Positions 56,038-63,920 of a DNA stretch of 64,000 nt are shown here, one piece after another. The notes under the pieces are model-generated. The model was not told the origin of the DNA. It ran no database searches and saw nothing but the letters and a program-made list of their open reading frames with translations. Position numbers and translations under genes: made by a program. How positions within the stretch are numbered: the first letter of the stretch is position 1; every line of letters begins with the position of its first letter. The stretch covers positions 248,001-312,000 of the forward strand of contig NZ_JAGYPD010000001.1 of the NCBI RefSeq assembly GCF_018343515.1. The letters are read 5' to 3'. Source of the stretch: Bacillus sp. FJAT-50079. GTDB lineage: Bacteria > Bacillota > Bacilli > Bacillales > Bacillaceae_C.

Positions 56038-57188
56038 TTAGCGGGTTCCTTATTTAGTACATGTGAGTGATTTACGCTAAAGGTAAGCTTGTTGTCTTCT
56101 TCACTAAATAAGATCGATGAGTCTTTTGTTAATCGATTAAAGATTTTTCGTTTATAATACCCATCCAAGCTCCCTAACGGAGTTGGCGTCGCCTCTTTAA
56201 TAAGTAAAGGCGTAATTTCAAACTGGGCCACACCATTTTTATTTAAATGATACTGAACAAGAGCCGTTTCCCTCGCAGTAGACCAACCTTGATCAAAAAT
56301 AAAATTACCTAAACTATAAAAAATAATGGTATCATTGTAAATCTCAACTGGTTGTAAAACATGGGGATGATGACCGATAATGATATCCGCTCCCGAATCA
56401 GCAATCGCTTTAGCCAATCCTTTTTGCCGTGGTGAAGCCTCCGTATCATATTCCTGTCCCCAATGGACGTGGACAACGACTAAATCTGCTTTTTCCTTTG
56501 CCTCTTCTATAAGTGGAATAAAAATTTCAGGCTTTACTTTTAGAACGCCAGGTTTTTTTTCAGTTGCTCCTGATTTCGGCACATAGGCATCGGTAAAACC
56601 GAGGGTGGCAATGTTAATACCATTCACCTGTTTGTATATAATGTTGCTAGCTTCCTCAAGATTTTTTCCCGCCCCTACAAAACTTAAATCATATTGATTA
56701 AACGTCGTAATCGAATCATTTAATCCATTTTCCAAATAATCCATTGCATGGTTATTAGCTAAATTTAATACGGAAAAGTTCATTTTCTTCAACGTTTCTA
56801 CGGATTTCGCATCTGTTTGTAAGTGTATAAATTTTTCTTGCTTTTCATACTCGTCACTATGTACCACTGGATGCTCAAAGTTTCCGGTAGAATAATCGGC
56901 ATTTTCGAAGTAAGGTTTTACATAACGAAATAAATGCTCTTGACTATACCGATTCTTAACTTCTTCAACATGGCGGCCAAACATCATATCACCAACCATC
57001 GTTGCCGTTACTAAAATATCATCCGTTTGTTCAATCATCTTAGCTTCGCTTGGTTTATTTACCCATCCCGATCCGTAGATGAAAACAGTAAGGACTAAAA
57101 TGGCTAACCATACATGCTTATCTGTCTTTTTCTTTGTCTTTTTAGCAAATCGCAATAACTTCTCCTTAAAATCTAATTGCTTCCCCAT
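56034..57188 (-). CDS. pgsA: poly-gamma-glutamate synthesis protein PgsA/CapA
   Basis: 384 residues. N-terminal cytoplasmic tail and a membrane helix (about 27-45), then the external metallophosphatase-like CapA domain: VGDMMFGRHVEE, GNFEHPVV, NLANNHAMDYLENG, VHVHWGQEYD and IIGHHPHVLQP. It works in polymerisation and export of PGA. The start follows TAGGGTG. Gene order pgsB-pgsC-pgsA-capD is as in other Bacillus PGA operons. Confidence 0.92.
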   Translation of the reverse strand: MGKQLDFKEKLLRFAKKTKKKTDKHVWLAILVLTVFIYGSGWVNKPSEAKMIEQTDDILVTATMVGDMMFGRHVEEVKNRYSQEHLFRYVKPYFENADYSTGNFEHPVVHSDEYEKQEKFIHLQTDAKSVETLKKMNFSVLNLANNHAMDYLENGLNDSITTFNQYDLSFVGAGKNLEEASNIIYKQVNGINIATLGFTDAYVPKSGATEKKPGVLKVKPEIFIPLIEEAKEKADLVVVHVHWGQEYDTEASPRQKGLAKAIADSGADIIIGHHPHVLQPVEIYNDTIIFYSLGNFIFDQGWSTARETALVQYHLNKNGVAQFEITPLLIKEATPTPLGSLDGYYKRKIFNRLTKDSSILFSEEDNKLTFSVNHSHVLNKEPAK

Positions 57189-57197
57189 AAAATCACC

Positions 57198-57650
57198 CTA
57201 GAATAAAAAATTATATAAAAACAGTAATCCGAATGTAGCTGCACTGATCATAAGGGTACTACTAAATGTGACCGCCAACCCTTGTCTTTCAACCGTATTC
57301 GCTATTAACCCCGGAACGATCACTCCAATTCCCCGAAACTCATAAATATCAAAGGGCATAATTGGATAAAAATAATCAAAGACCAGTTTTAATGAAATAC
57401 CTACGACAAGCATCGTCGCAAACTTTCGACGCCCGTAAAGAATCACAAACCGTGATATTCCGAACCTTACAATGACGTAGGTTAATAAACTGATCAATAA
57501 CACCATCATTAAAAAAACTGGCTGATCAAAGATGAGCCCTAAATACCCCGGTACCACTAGTCCCGCCGGTACAATTCCCGTCTTTTCTGCAAAAATCAAG
57601 CTTAGAATCACTCCTAAAACGAGTGCCACATATAAATCCGAACCAAACAT
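57198..57650 (-). CDS. pgsC: poly-gamma-glutamate synthesis membrane protein PgsC/CapC
   Basis: 150 residues, four to five membrane helices, full length for PgsC. YVALVLGVILSLIFAEKTGI, VVPGYLGLIFDQPVFLMMVL and RGIGVIVPGLIANTVERQGL are typical. It forms the membrane complex with PgsB and PgsA. 11 bases after the pgsB stop. Confidence 0.92.
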   Translation of the reverse strand: MFGSDLYVALVLGVILSLIFAEKTGIVPAGLVVPGYLGLIFDQPVFLMMVLLISLLTYVIVRFGISRFVILYGRRKFATMLVVGISLKLVFDYFYPIMPFDIYEFRGIGVIVPGLIANTVERQGLAVTFSSTLMISAATFGLLFLYNFLF

Positions 57651-57661
57651 TCCCTTTCCTC

Positions 57662-58852
57662 CTAGCTGACCTTCTCAACTTGTTTATAATTCATTAACGC
57701 TTCGATTAATGGTTCGGCAGCACCATGGATATTTCCAACCCCATAAACGACGCGATGATGTAATTCAGGTGTTAACTTATGTATTATGTCTTCCGTGCTG
57801 GATCCTTCCAGATCCCATATGTGATTCGCTCGTATAAGTCCTTCATGATAAGCATCAATAATAGGGCTCGTTGTTTCTCCGATAACAACTAAAATATCTG
57901 TTTCAATATATGGCAGGACATCCCTTGCGAATTGTTCCGTCCGATCTACACGATCTTGGCGGCAATTCATAATGACAATCGGTGAGTCCGTAGGATAGCC
58001 GATTTCCTCTACCCTCTCCCAAATCCGTAACGTAGAAGAAGCATCATTTGCAGCAAAACCGTTTACTAAGAAGGAAGGTGCCTTCATATCACCGATTTTG
58101 GTTATCCTCATTGCACCAGGATCTGGATGGGCATTTAACATCCCTTGAAATGCTACTTCTTCCGGAATATTTAACGCCTCAGCCACTGCCAGAGCAAGCG
58201 AAGCATTGTCCGGAAATACCATATAATCAAATTTTCTTAAATATTCATCGGTAATCTTTGAGTTATCAGCCACAATAACTTTTGTGTTTCGTTTTTGTGC
58301 TACTGACTGAAAGTAATCCAAATAAGGTCCATCAATCGTAATTAAATGACCGTTATAAGGAATCGTCGCTAAAAAGGCTTCGGCCACTTCATCTAATGTC
58401 GGTCCCATTACATCCATGTGATCTTCTAGAACATTTACAATCACACCTATATTGGCTTGAACCATCTTTTTCTGAAATGTAATTTGATAATCAGGGTTTA
58501 CTGCCATACATTCGCTAACCAGTGCTTCAGTCCCAAGCTTTGCAGCTTTATCAACAACCCGTCTTTGCTCTCCGATATTTGGTCCTTCACGGCGTCTTAT
58601 AATTGGTTCCTCGTCCCTTGTATGCCAATAGATTAACCGGGCAGAAGTTCCAGTCGTTTTGCCAACAGTCTTATATCCAGCTTCCTTGATGACACCTGTT
58701 ATTAATCTTGTAACTGTTGATTTTCCACGAATTCCATTGACATTCACTCTAATAGGAATCGAATCAATATTTTTCTGATGCTTTCTCTGCTCCCAGACTC
58801 CATAAGCGAAAATAAGAAGAAAGCTAATTAATACAACACTTAATACCGTCAT
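57662..58852 (-). CDS. pgsB: poly-gamma-glutamate synthetase ligase PgsB/CapB
   Basis: 396 residues. Short N-terminal membrane helix, then a Mur-ligase-like ATPase: P-loop VNGIRGKSTVTRLI (about 40-53), ECMAVNPDYQ, VNVLEDHMDVMGPTLDEVA and IVIMNCRQDRVDR. It adds glutamate to the growing chain with ATP, as an amide ligase. First of the pgsBCA genes; a 30-codon hydrophobic frame precedes it by 68 bases. Start follows AAAGGAGG. Confidence 0.93.
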   Translation of the reverse strand: MTVLSVVLISFLLIFAYGVWEQRKHQKNIDSIPIRVNVNGIRGKSTVTRLITGVIKEAGYKTVGKTTGTSARLIYWHTRDEEPIIRRREGPNIGEQRRVVDKAAKLGTEALVSECMAVNPDYQITFQKKMVQANIGVIVNVLEDHMDVMGPTLDEVAEAFLATIPYNGHLITIDGPYLDYFQSVAQKRNTKVIVADNSKITDEYLRKFDYMVFPDNASLALAVAEALNIPEEVAFQGMLNAHPDPGAMRITKIGDMKAPSFLVNGFAANDASSTLRIWERVEEIGYPTDSPIVIMNCRQDRVDRTEQFARDVLPYIETDILVVIGETTSPIIDAYHEGLIRANHIWDLEGSSTEDIIHKLTPELHHRVVYGVGNIHGAAEPLIEALMNYKQVEKVS

Positions 58853-58920
58853 TTTATTCCTCCTTTAGTTGCCAAGTTGTTTGTCAGTTTTACGCAAACA
58901 AATATTAGCTATCCTGATGC

Positions 58921-59013
58921 TTATTTAATGAAAAGGTCGAAAGTAATCTTAATCAGATATGTAATTGCAATAGCTACCGTGGGATATGTAATTAGATAGA
59001 GTAATGTTTCCAT
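58921..59013 (-). CDS. 30-residue membrane peptide upstream of pgsB
   Basis: ATG at 59013 follows GAGGAGG with ideal spacing. The product starts METLLYLITYPTVAIAITYL and ends in KITFDLFIK: one membrane helix with basic and acidic residues at the end. PGA operons of B. subtilis and B. anthracis carry a tiny membrane subunit (PgsE/CapE, about 50 residues), normally after pgsA; none is seen there. This peptide may fill that role from a new position. No homology can be claimed at this length. Confidence 0.5.
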   Translation of the reverse strand: METLLYLITYPTVAIAITYLIKITFDLFIK

Positions 59014-59302
59014 TAATATTCCTCCTCAACTAATTTTGAACTTTGTCTCAATTTTTCCTTGCAGTGAAAAGGATTTGTTCTAATCGAGGATTGATTCTAT
59101 CCATTGATGCACTAATTGTTGTTTCATGATTAAGAGATCTGTGCGAATATAAATGCGCTTATAAATGATTGTTGCATTGATCAAAATTTGACGTGTGCTT
59201 GTCCTTTTCTTTTATTCCGCGGGTTATCTCCTCATGCTTATTGCAGGATTCTGTTCCTCCATATTTATTTCATCATTCACAGGCTTTCTCTTGAAGATCG
59301 TT

Positions 59303-59365
59303 TTAGCCAGCGCTGGCCGTCGTAGGCACACGATTCGATAATTGCCCCAAACGATTAAATAACAT
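59303..59365 (-). CDS. possible 20-residue peptide before the PGA operon
   Basis: ATG at 59365 (a second ATG at 59371) follows GAGGAGG. The product would be MLFNRLGQLSNRVPTTASAG. After its stop another frame reads on for about 28 residues (AKTIFKRKPVNDE...), so it may be a frameshifted small gene or a leader. Only the ribosome binding site supports it. Confidence 0.25.
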   Translation of the reverse strand: MLFNRLGQLSNRVPTTASAG

Positions 59366-59558
59366 TTTCATTCCTCCTCGTAATTTTTAATGATAAGTAT
59401 TTTTTTCCAACCCATACAAAGGTCAGTATAAGATAGTTCATTTGAAAAAGATGTGAATAAAGCGATTATTAACCTCCCCTTAAACGAATTGTTAACTTGC
59501 CTTAATAAAAGATAAACCTATGTCATTCATGTCATATATGTACGAGATATGACTCGAA

Positions 59559-59568
59559 TTTTGTCGAA
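59559..59568 (+). promoter_or_regulatory. 0A-box-like sequence
   Basis: ttttgtcgaa contains the exact Spo0A core TGTCGAA (59562-59568). It lies between the CutC terminator and the PGA operon. Confidence 0.4.
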
Positions 59569-59585
59569 TAGATGATTTTAATACG

Positions 59586-59627
59586 AAAAAAAAGCTCCGA
59601 TCAGTCGAACACTTGACTGATCGGAGC
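59586..59627 (-). terminator. terminator of the GntR-PTS-CutC operon
   Basis: Perfect 13-bp stem (gctccgatcagtc / gactgatcggagc), followed on the minus strand by tttttttt. Ends the cutC unit, 56 bases beyond its stop. Confidence 0.88.
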
Positions 59628-59682
59628 CCTTCTAGATTGAAGTTCCGCTTAAAATTACTTGCTGAAGCTCTAGTTCACTTAT

Positions 59683-60366
59683 CTATTGAAACCTTCTAAC
59701 GATTTCTCGCACTTTTTCCGGATCCACAGGGCGTAATGATTTTCCTTCCATCCTGACCCCTGAACCAAAGTGGATTTCCACAACTCCGGTTTCACTAACA
59801 AAATCATCCACATTGTCCACAGTTAATCCACTGCCAGCAAGGATATGTAATGGCTTATCAACAGTTAATGCGACCAGATTTTTAATCCTATCCACAGCTT
59901 CTGTTACATTTGCTTTTCCACCAGATGTTAAAATTCTGTTGATTTGTGGATAACGTAATATAATTTCCAACGCTTCTTCCTGATCATCCACTTCATCAAA
60001 TGCTCGGTGAAAAGTGACGTCTAAATTGCCGGCAACTGGTAATAGTTTTTCTAAAGAGTTAACATCGATTGTGCGATCTTCCTTTAATGTACCGAGAACA
60101 ACTCCATTCGCGCCCAGTTCCCGTACGATCTGGATATCTTCGATCATCGTGTTGATATCTTCTTCACTATAAGAAAAGGAATAACTATGAGGGCGAATCA
60201 TCACGTTCACCGGGAGCTTAACCGCATTTACGACTTCCTTAATTAATCCGTAACTTGGTGTAAGCCCGCCTTCTGCGATTCCAGTTATTAATTCAATGCG
60301 GTCTGCACCATTTGCTTCAGCTACTTTCGCTTCCTGTACAGTCGTAGCAATGATTTCGATTTTCAC
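59683..60366 (-). CDS. cutC: CutC-family TIM-barrel protein
   Basis: 227 residues from a GTG at 60366 after AGGAGG. KIEIIATTVQEAKVAEANGA, RIELITGIAEGGLTPSYG, PVNVMIRPHSYSFSYSE, TFHRAFDE and ILTSGG are standard CutC motifs. Named after copper tolerance in E. coli, but its biochemical role is unsettled. Here it is the last gene of an amino-sugar PTS operon with no copper genes, which suggests a role in carbohydrate metabolism (inferred). Confidence 0.9.
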   Translation of the reverse strand: MKIEIIATTVQEAKVAEANGADRIELITGIAEGGLTPSYGLIKEVVNAVKLPVNVMIRPHSYSFSYSEEDINTMIEDIQIVRELGANGVVLGTLKEDRTIDVNSLEKLLPVAGNLDVTFHRAFDEVDDQEEALEIILRYPQINRILTSGGKANVTEAVDRIKNLVALTVDKPLHILAGSGLTVDNVDDFVSETGVVEIHFGSGVRMEGKSLRPVDPEKVREIVRRFQ

Positions 60367-60418
60367 TTTTCCCCATCCTCCTAAATAATGAACGGGAGGA
60401 AGGATCCTCCCGCATTTT

Positions 60419-61339
60419 TTATCGATTTACAGATGCTGCCATTCTTACATACGTATGGCGTCTTCCTCTAATCGCGATCGAATACGTCATAATATTTTCT
60501 GGAACGGCAATCCCATAAAATCCGGTATCGCCGATATGATATATATCTGCACCAGCCATTTTACTATTAAGGGCGATTTGCCGTATAGTTGCTTCATCGG
60601 CTCCTTCTTGACTTGTACCGATAGTGAGCATCGCCAATGCCCCTTTTGAATGAACGAAGCGGACATATTTTTCAATCATATCCAGCGTCATTCCAGGGAT
60701 TGTCCCAGGAGCCGGCATTAATATAATATCGGCACCTGCTTCAATAAAACGGGTTAAATCAGCCTCTGAAATAATACCGCTCCCTGTTTCATTCGCAACG
60801 CCTGCACCATGCATTTTTCCAGCAATAATTAATCCTTCTTCACCTAAAACTTCACGCGCTTTTTTAATCGCAACGACCGTTTCATCATTGGTTACACCAG
60901 TCTTCGGGTTCCCTGTTAAACAAATAAAATCAAAGCCTAATTTTTTTGCTTCTTTTAATGATTCTTCTGTTGCCACTCTACCTTTTGAGACACTATCAAG
61001 CTTTTCAATTTGCTCGGCATTTAAATCAACAGGTTCTAGATTTATTCCAACGGGACGCCCTGTTAACTCTTTAATCTTTTGAATGACCAATTCTTTTTCT
61101 TCGCATTCATATCCTTCAACCATTGGATTGAACACATCAAATAGATTGAATAAAAGCAGATCGGCACCGAATGAAGCAGCCAGCTCCGCGTTTGTCACAC
61201 TAGGATATAAGGGGGAGACGGAAGTCATCGTCTCCGAAAGCATTACCCTTCCTTCACAAGCGCGAATTGATTGCTTTAAATCTTGACCGTTCATTTTTTG
61301 AAATTCTGAAGCCGTACAATCTAATAGTCTTTTCACCAA
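60419..61339 (-). CDS. TIM-barrel protein of unknown function next to sugar PTS
   Basis: 306 residues. Opens KRLLDCTASEFQKMNGQDLK, then RVMLSETMTSVSPLYPSVTN, FDFICLTGNPKTGVTN, IIAGKMHGAG and ADIILMPAPGTIPGMT. I recall this protein as a family often labelled PEP phosphonomutase-like or haloacid dehalogenase-like without proof, and commonly linked to PTS genes. The repeated beta-alpha pattern and LMPAPGTIPG phosphate-type loop suggest a barrel enzyme acting on a phosphorylated ligand. Lies between nagP-like and cutC genes, 15 and 52 bases apart. Function unknown. Confidence 0.75.
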   Translation of the reverse strand: MVKRLLDCTASEFQKMNGQDLKQSIRACEGRVMLSETMTSVSPLYPSVTNAELAASFGADLLLFNLFDVFNPMVEGYECEEKELVIQKIKELTGRPVGINLEPVDLNAEQIEKLDSVSKGRVATEESLKEAKKLGFDFICLTGNPKTGVTNDETVVAIKKAREVLGEEGLIIAGKMHGAGVANETGSGIISEADLTRFIEAGADIILMPAPGTIPGMTLDMIEKYVRFVHSKGALAMLTIGTSQEGADEATIRQIALNSKMAGADIYHIGDTGFYGIAVPENIMTYSIAIRGRRHTYVRMAASVNR

Positions 61340-61354
61340 AAATATCCTCCCCTT

Positions 61355-62797
61355 TTATTTGTGTATTTTTTTCATCTCATCCGCGACAAATTGAACTTGT
61401 GTTCCGACAACGACTTGGACATTGTTTTTCCCCGTGACAACAACTCCCGGAACACCCGTCGCTTTAATTTGATCTTGATTAATCGCTGATGAATCTTTTA
61501 CTTCTAGACGTAAGCGAGTAATACAATTGTCGATCGAAACGACATTGTCATCGCCGCCAAGCCCGTCATATATTTTTGCAGCCATACTAGCAAATTTATT
61601 CTCGCTCGTACTTTCCTCCGATGTTATTGCTTCGTCAACTTCATCTTCACGACCAGGTGTTTTAATATTAAGTTTCGTAATTAAAAATCTGAAGATAATA
61701 TAGTAAATAACGAAAAATACAAGTCCTTGAGCTAATAACATAAATGGCTTGTTCGCCATCGGCAGTCTGGAACTTAAGATAAAGTCAATTAGCCCCGCGC
61801 TAAAACCAAAACCGGCAGTCCAATGGAAAATAGACGCAATCGCCATTGAAATTCCTGTTAAGACAGCATGGACGACATATAAAAGTGGCGCTGCGAACAT
61901 GAAGGCAAATTCAATTGGCTCTGTCACTCCCGTGAAAAAGGAAGCGAACCCACCAGCTAGCATTAATGACGCAACTTGTTTTTTTCTTGCTGTTTTAGCT
62001 GTGTGATACATCGCAAGTCCCGCAGCTGGTAGCCCGAACATCATAATCGGGAAATATCCTGCTTGATACATTCCTGTAATTCCTTTTACCCCTGTTCCAG
62101 CCCAATAATTACCGATATCATTTATTCCAGCAACATCAAACCAAAATACTGAGTTAAGTGCGTGGTGTAATCCAATTGGAATTAAAAGTTTATTTAAGAA
62201 TCCGTATATACCAGCCCCGACTGCACCAAGCGTACTAATCGTTTCACCGAAAGCAACGAGACCTGTATAAACGAAAGGCCATACAAAATAGAAGATCGCA
62301 GAAACAACAATCATGACAGCAGATGTTACGATCGGCACCATTCGTTTTCCGCTAAAAAAGGCTAAAGCCGCTGGCAGCTGTATATGGCTAAAGCGATTAA
62401 ACATAACTGATGCGATAATCCCAGATATGATTCCAATGAAAGCATTCTCAATTTTACCAAATGCTGCATCTACTTGTTCAGGGTCAATCCCTTGTAAAAG
62501 TGCAACCGTGTCAGTTGAAAGTAGAGTTGTTATGACTAGGTAAGCGACTAGACCACTTAATGCAGCAGCCCCATCCCGATTTTTTGACAGCCCTAACGCA
62601 ATCCCGACCGCAAATAAAATAGGTATATTATTAATAATCGACTCGCCGGCTTTAATGATAAATGCAGCCGCGGCGCTGTTTTCTCCCCAACCTGATGGGT
62701 CCATCCAATAACCAATCCCCATTAAAATTGCTGCGGCCGGCAATACTGCAACCGGTAACATCAATGAGCGACCAATACTTTGAAGGTATTTCATCAT
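61355..62797 (-). CDS. nagP: PTS EIICB, N-acetylglucosamine/glucose family
   Basis: 480 residues from the ATG at 62797 after GGGAGG; a longer frame from 62860 is unlikely. EIIC domain (about 1-390) with MLPVAVLPAAAILMGIGYWM, IGLHHALNSVFWFD and GFASFFTGVTEPIEFAFMF; EIIB domain (about 405-480) with the phosphorylated Cys in DNCITRLRLEV. No IIA domain, so it uses another EIIA (as NagP uses Crr/PtsG-type). With a NagR-like regulator and a dre-like site upstream, GlcNAc or a related amino sugar is the likely substrate. Confidence 0.87.
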   Translation of the reverse strand: MMKYLQSIGRSLMLPVAVLPAAAILMGIGYWMDPSGWGENSAAAAFIIKAGESIINNIPILFAVGIALGLSKNRDGAAALSGLVAYLVITTLLSTDTVALLQGIDPEQVDAAFGKIENAFIGIISGIIASVMFNRFSHIQLPAALAFFSGKRMVPIVTSAVMIVVSAIFYFVWPFVYTGLVAFGETISTLGAVGAGIYGFLNKLLIPIGLHHALNSVFWFDVAGINDIGNYWAGTGVKGITGMYQAGYFPIMMFGLPAAGLAMYHTAKTARKKQVASLMLAGGFASFFTGVTEPIEFAFMFAAPLLYVVHAVLTGISMAIASIFHWTAGFGFSAGLIDFILSSRLPMANKPFMLLAQGLVFFVIYYIIFRFLITKLNIKTPGREDEVDEAITSEESTSENKFASMAAKIYDGLGGDDNVVSIDNCITRLRLEVKDSSAINQDQIKATGVPGVVVTGKNNVQVVVGTQVQFVADEMKKIHK

Positions 62798-62976
62798 TTT
62801 ACTATTCCTCCCATATGTAAGCCCTTTTAAGTGTAGTAACGAAAAGGAAGCAATTAACAATGTTAGCTTAACTGTACAAGCAATAAATATACGCTTTTAT
62901 GAAATTTGCCTCCGTTTTGTTAGTACACCCAATCAGACTTCATTTTTAAACTTTAAAAAAATATTATCATATGTTA

Positions 62977-62994
62977 GGTCTAGTTGTCTATACC
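62977..62994 (-). promoter_or_regulatory. NagR/DasR-type operator (dre-like)
   Basis: ggtctagttgtctatacc is an imperfect dyad close to the consensus GGTCTAGACC of NagR/DasR. It lies between the regulator gene and nagP, about 180-197 bases before the nagP start, so nagP probably has its own controlled promoter. The rest of 62798-63013 is AT-rich with no gene. Confidence 0.5.
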
Positions 62995-63013
62995 ACTCTA
63001 TAAAAATTATTTT

Positions 63014-63739
63014 TTAGGATCGATTAATTTTCACTTTAAATTTATAGCGATCCCCGCGATAATACGAAGTCGCATACTCCAGCGGTTTTTCATTTTCCAT
63101 AAAACTTGTTCGCTGAATTAGAAGGATTGGATCACCAACTTTTATATCAAGCGCTTTTGCTTCACTTTTACGAGCGATCGTCGATTCCACTTCTTGTTCA
63201 GCTGATGCAAACCTCAATCCAAGCGTATTTTCTACATACTGATAAATCGATTGTTCAGCAATTTCCTCCGTTAATCCGGGAATAAGGTCCACAGATGTAT
63301 AAAATATTTGGTATGCGATTGGTAATTGGTCAGCAAATCGTAGACGTTTGATCTGATAAACAGGTGAGCCTATTTCTAATGCTAACTTCTTAGCTATGAC
63401 AGCATCTGCTTTCTTTACTTTAAATTCTACTACTTTAGTACCCGGCTCCATCCCTCTTAAACGCATATCTTCCGAGAAACTTGTTAAAAAATCTAAATGT
63501 TGCTCAACCTTCTTTAAAGCAACGAAAGTTCCTTTCCCACGTTTACGTTGAAGGTAGCCATCCGCTGTAAGTTTATTAATGGCCTGTCTTACGGTCATTC
63601 TACTAATTTGATATTTCTCAGCGTACTCTCGCTCAGATGGAATCAAATCTCCAGGCTTAAGTTGTTGATTTTCGATTAACGCTTTTATACCTTGTTCCAG
63701 TTGAAGATAGATCGGCAGTGGTGAATTTTTGTCTAACAT
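63014..63739 (-). CDS. GntR/HutC-family regulator, NagR (YvoA)-like
   Basis: 241 residues from the ATG at 63739 after AAAGGTG, close to B. subtilis NagR (243). Winged helix: LPIYLQLEQGIKALIENQQL, IPSEREYAEKYQISRMTVRQ. UTRA effector domain (about 90-235) with FSEDMRLRGMEPGTKVVEF and YQIFYTSVDLIPGL. NagR responds to GlcNAc-6-P/GlcN-6-P. First gene of the amino-sugar PTS operon; a perfect 12-base palindrome acttgatcaagt (63763-63774) precedes it. Confidence 0.87.
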   Translation of the reverse strand: MLDKNSPLPIYLQLEQGIKALIENQQLKPGDLIPSEREYAEKYQISRMTVRQAINKLTADGYLQRKRGKGTFVALKKVEQHLDFLTSFSEDMRLRGMEPGTKVVEFKVKKADAVIAKKLALEIGSPVYQIKRLRFADQLPIAYQIFYTSVDLIPGLTEEIAEQSIYQYVENTLGLRFASAEQEVESTIARKSEAKALDIKVGDPILLIQRTSFMENEKPLEYATSYYRGDRYKFKVKINRS

Positions 63740-63920
63740 TTTTTTAAACACCTTTCTTTTAAACTTGATCAAGTCGAAATAATATTAATGTTTAAATATT
63801 AATCGTTAAAAAGAAAGAAGTAAAACATTTTGAGGCACCGATCACGCATTATTCGTTCACTCTAGCTCTGGGAGAATGAAAATTGTGCGCCTTGGTGGTG
63901 ATTTGTAGGCCGTCATGTGG

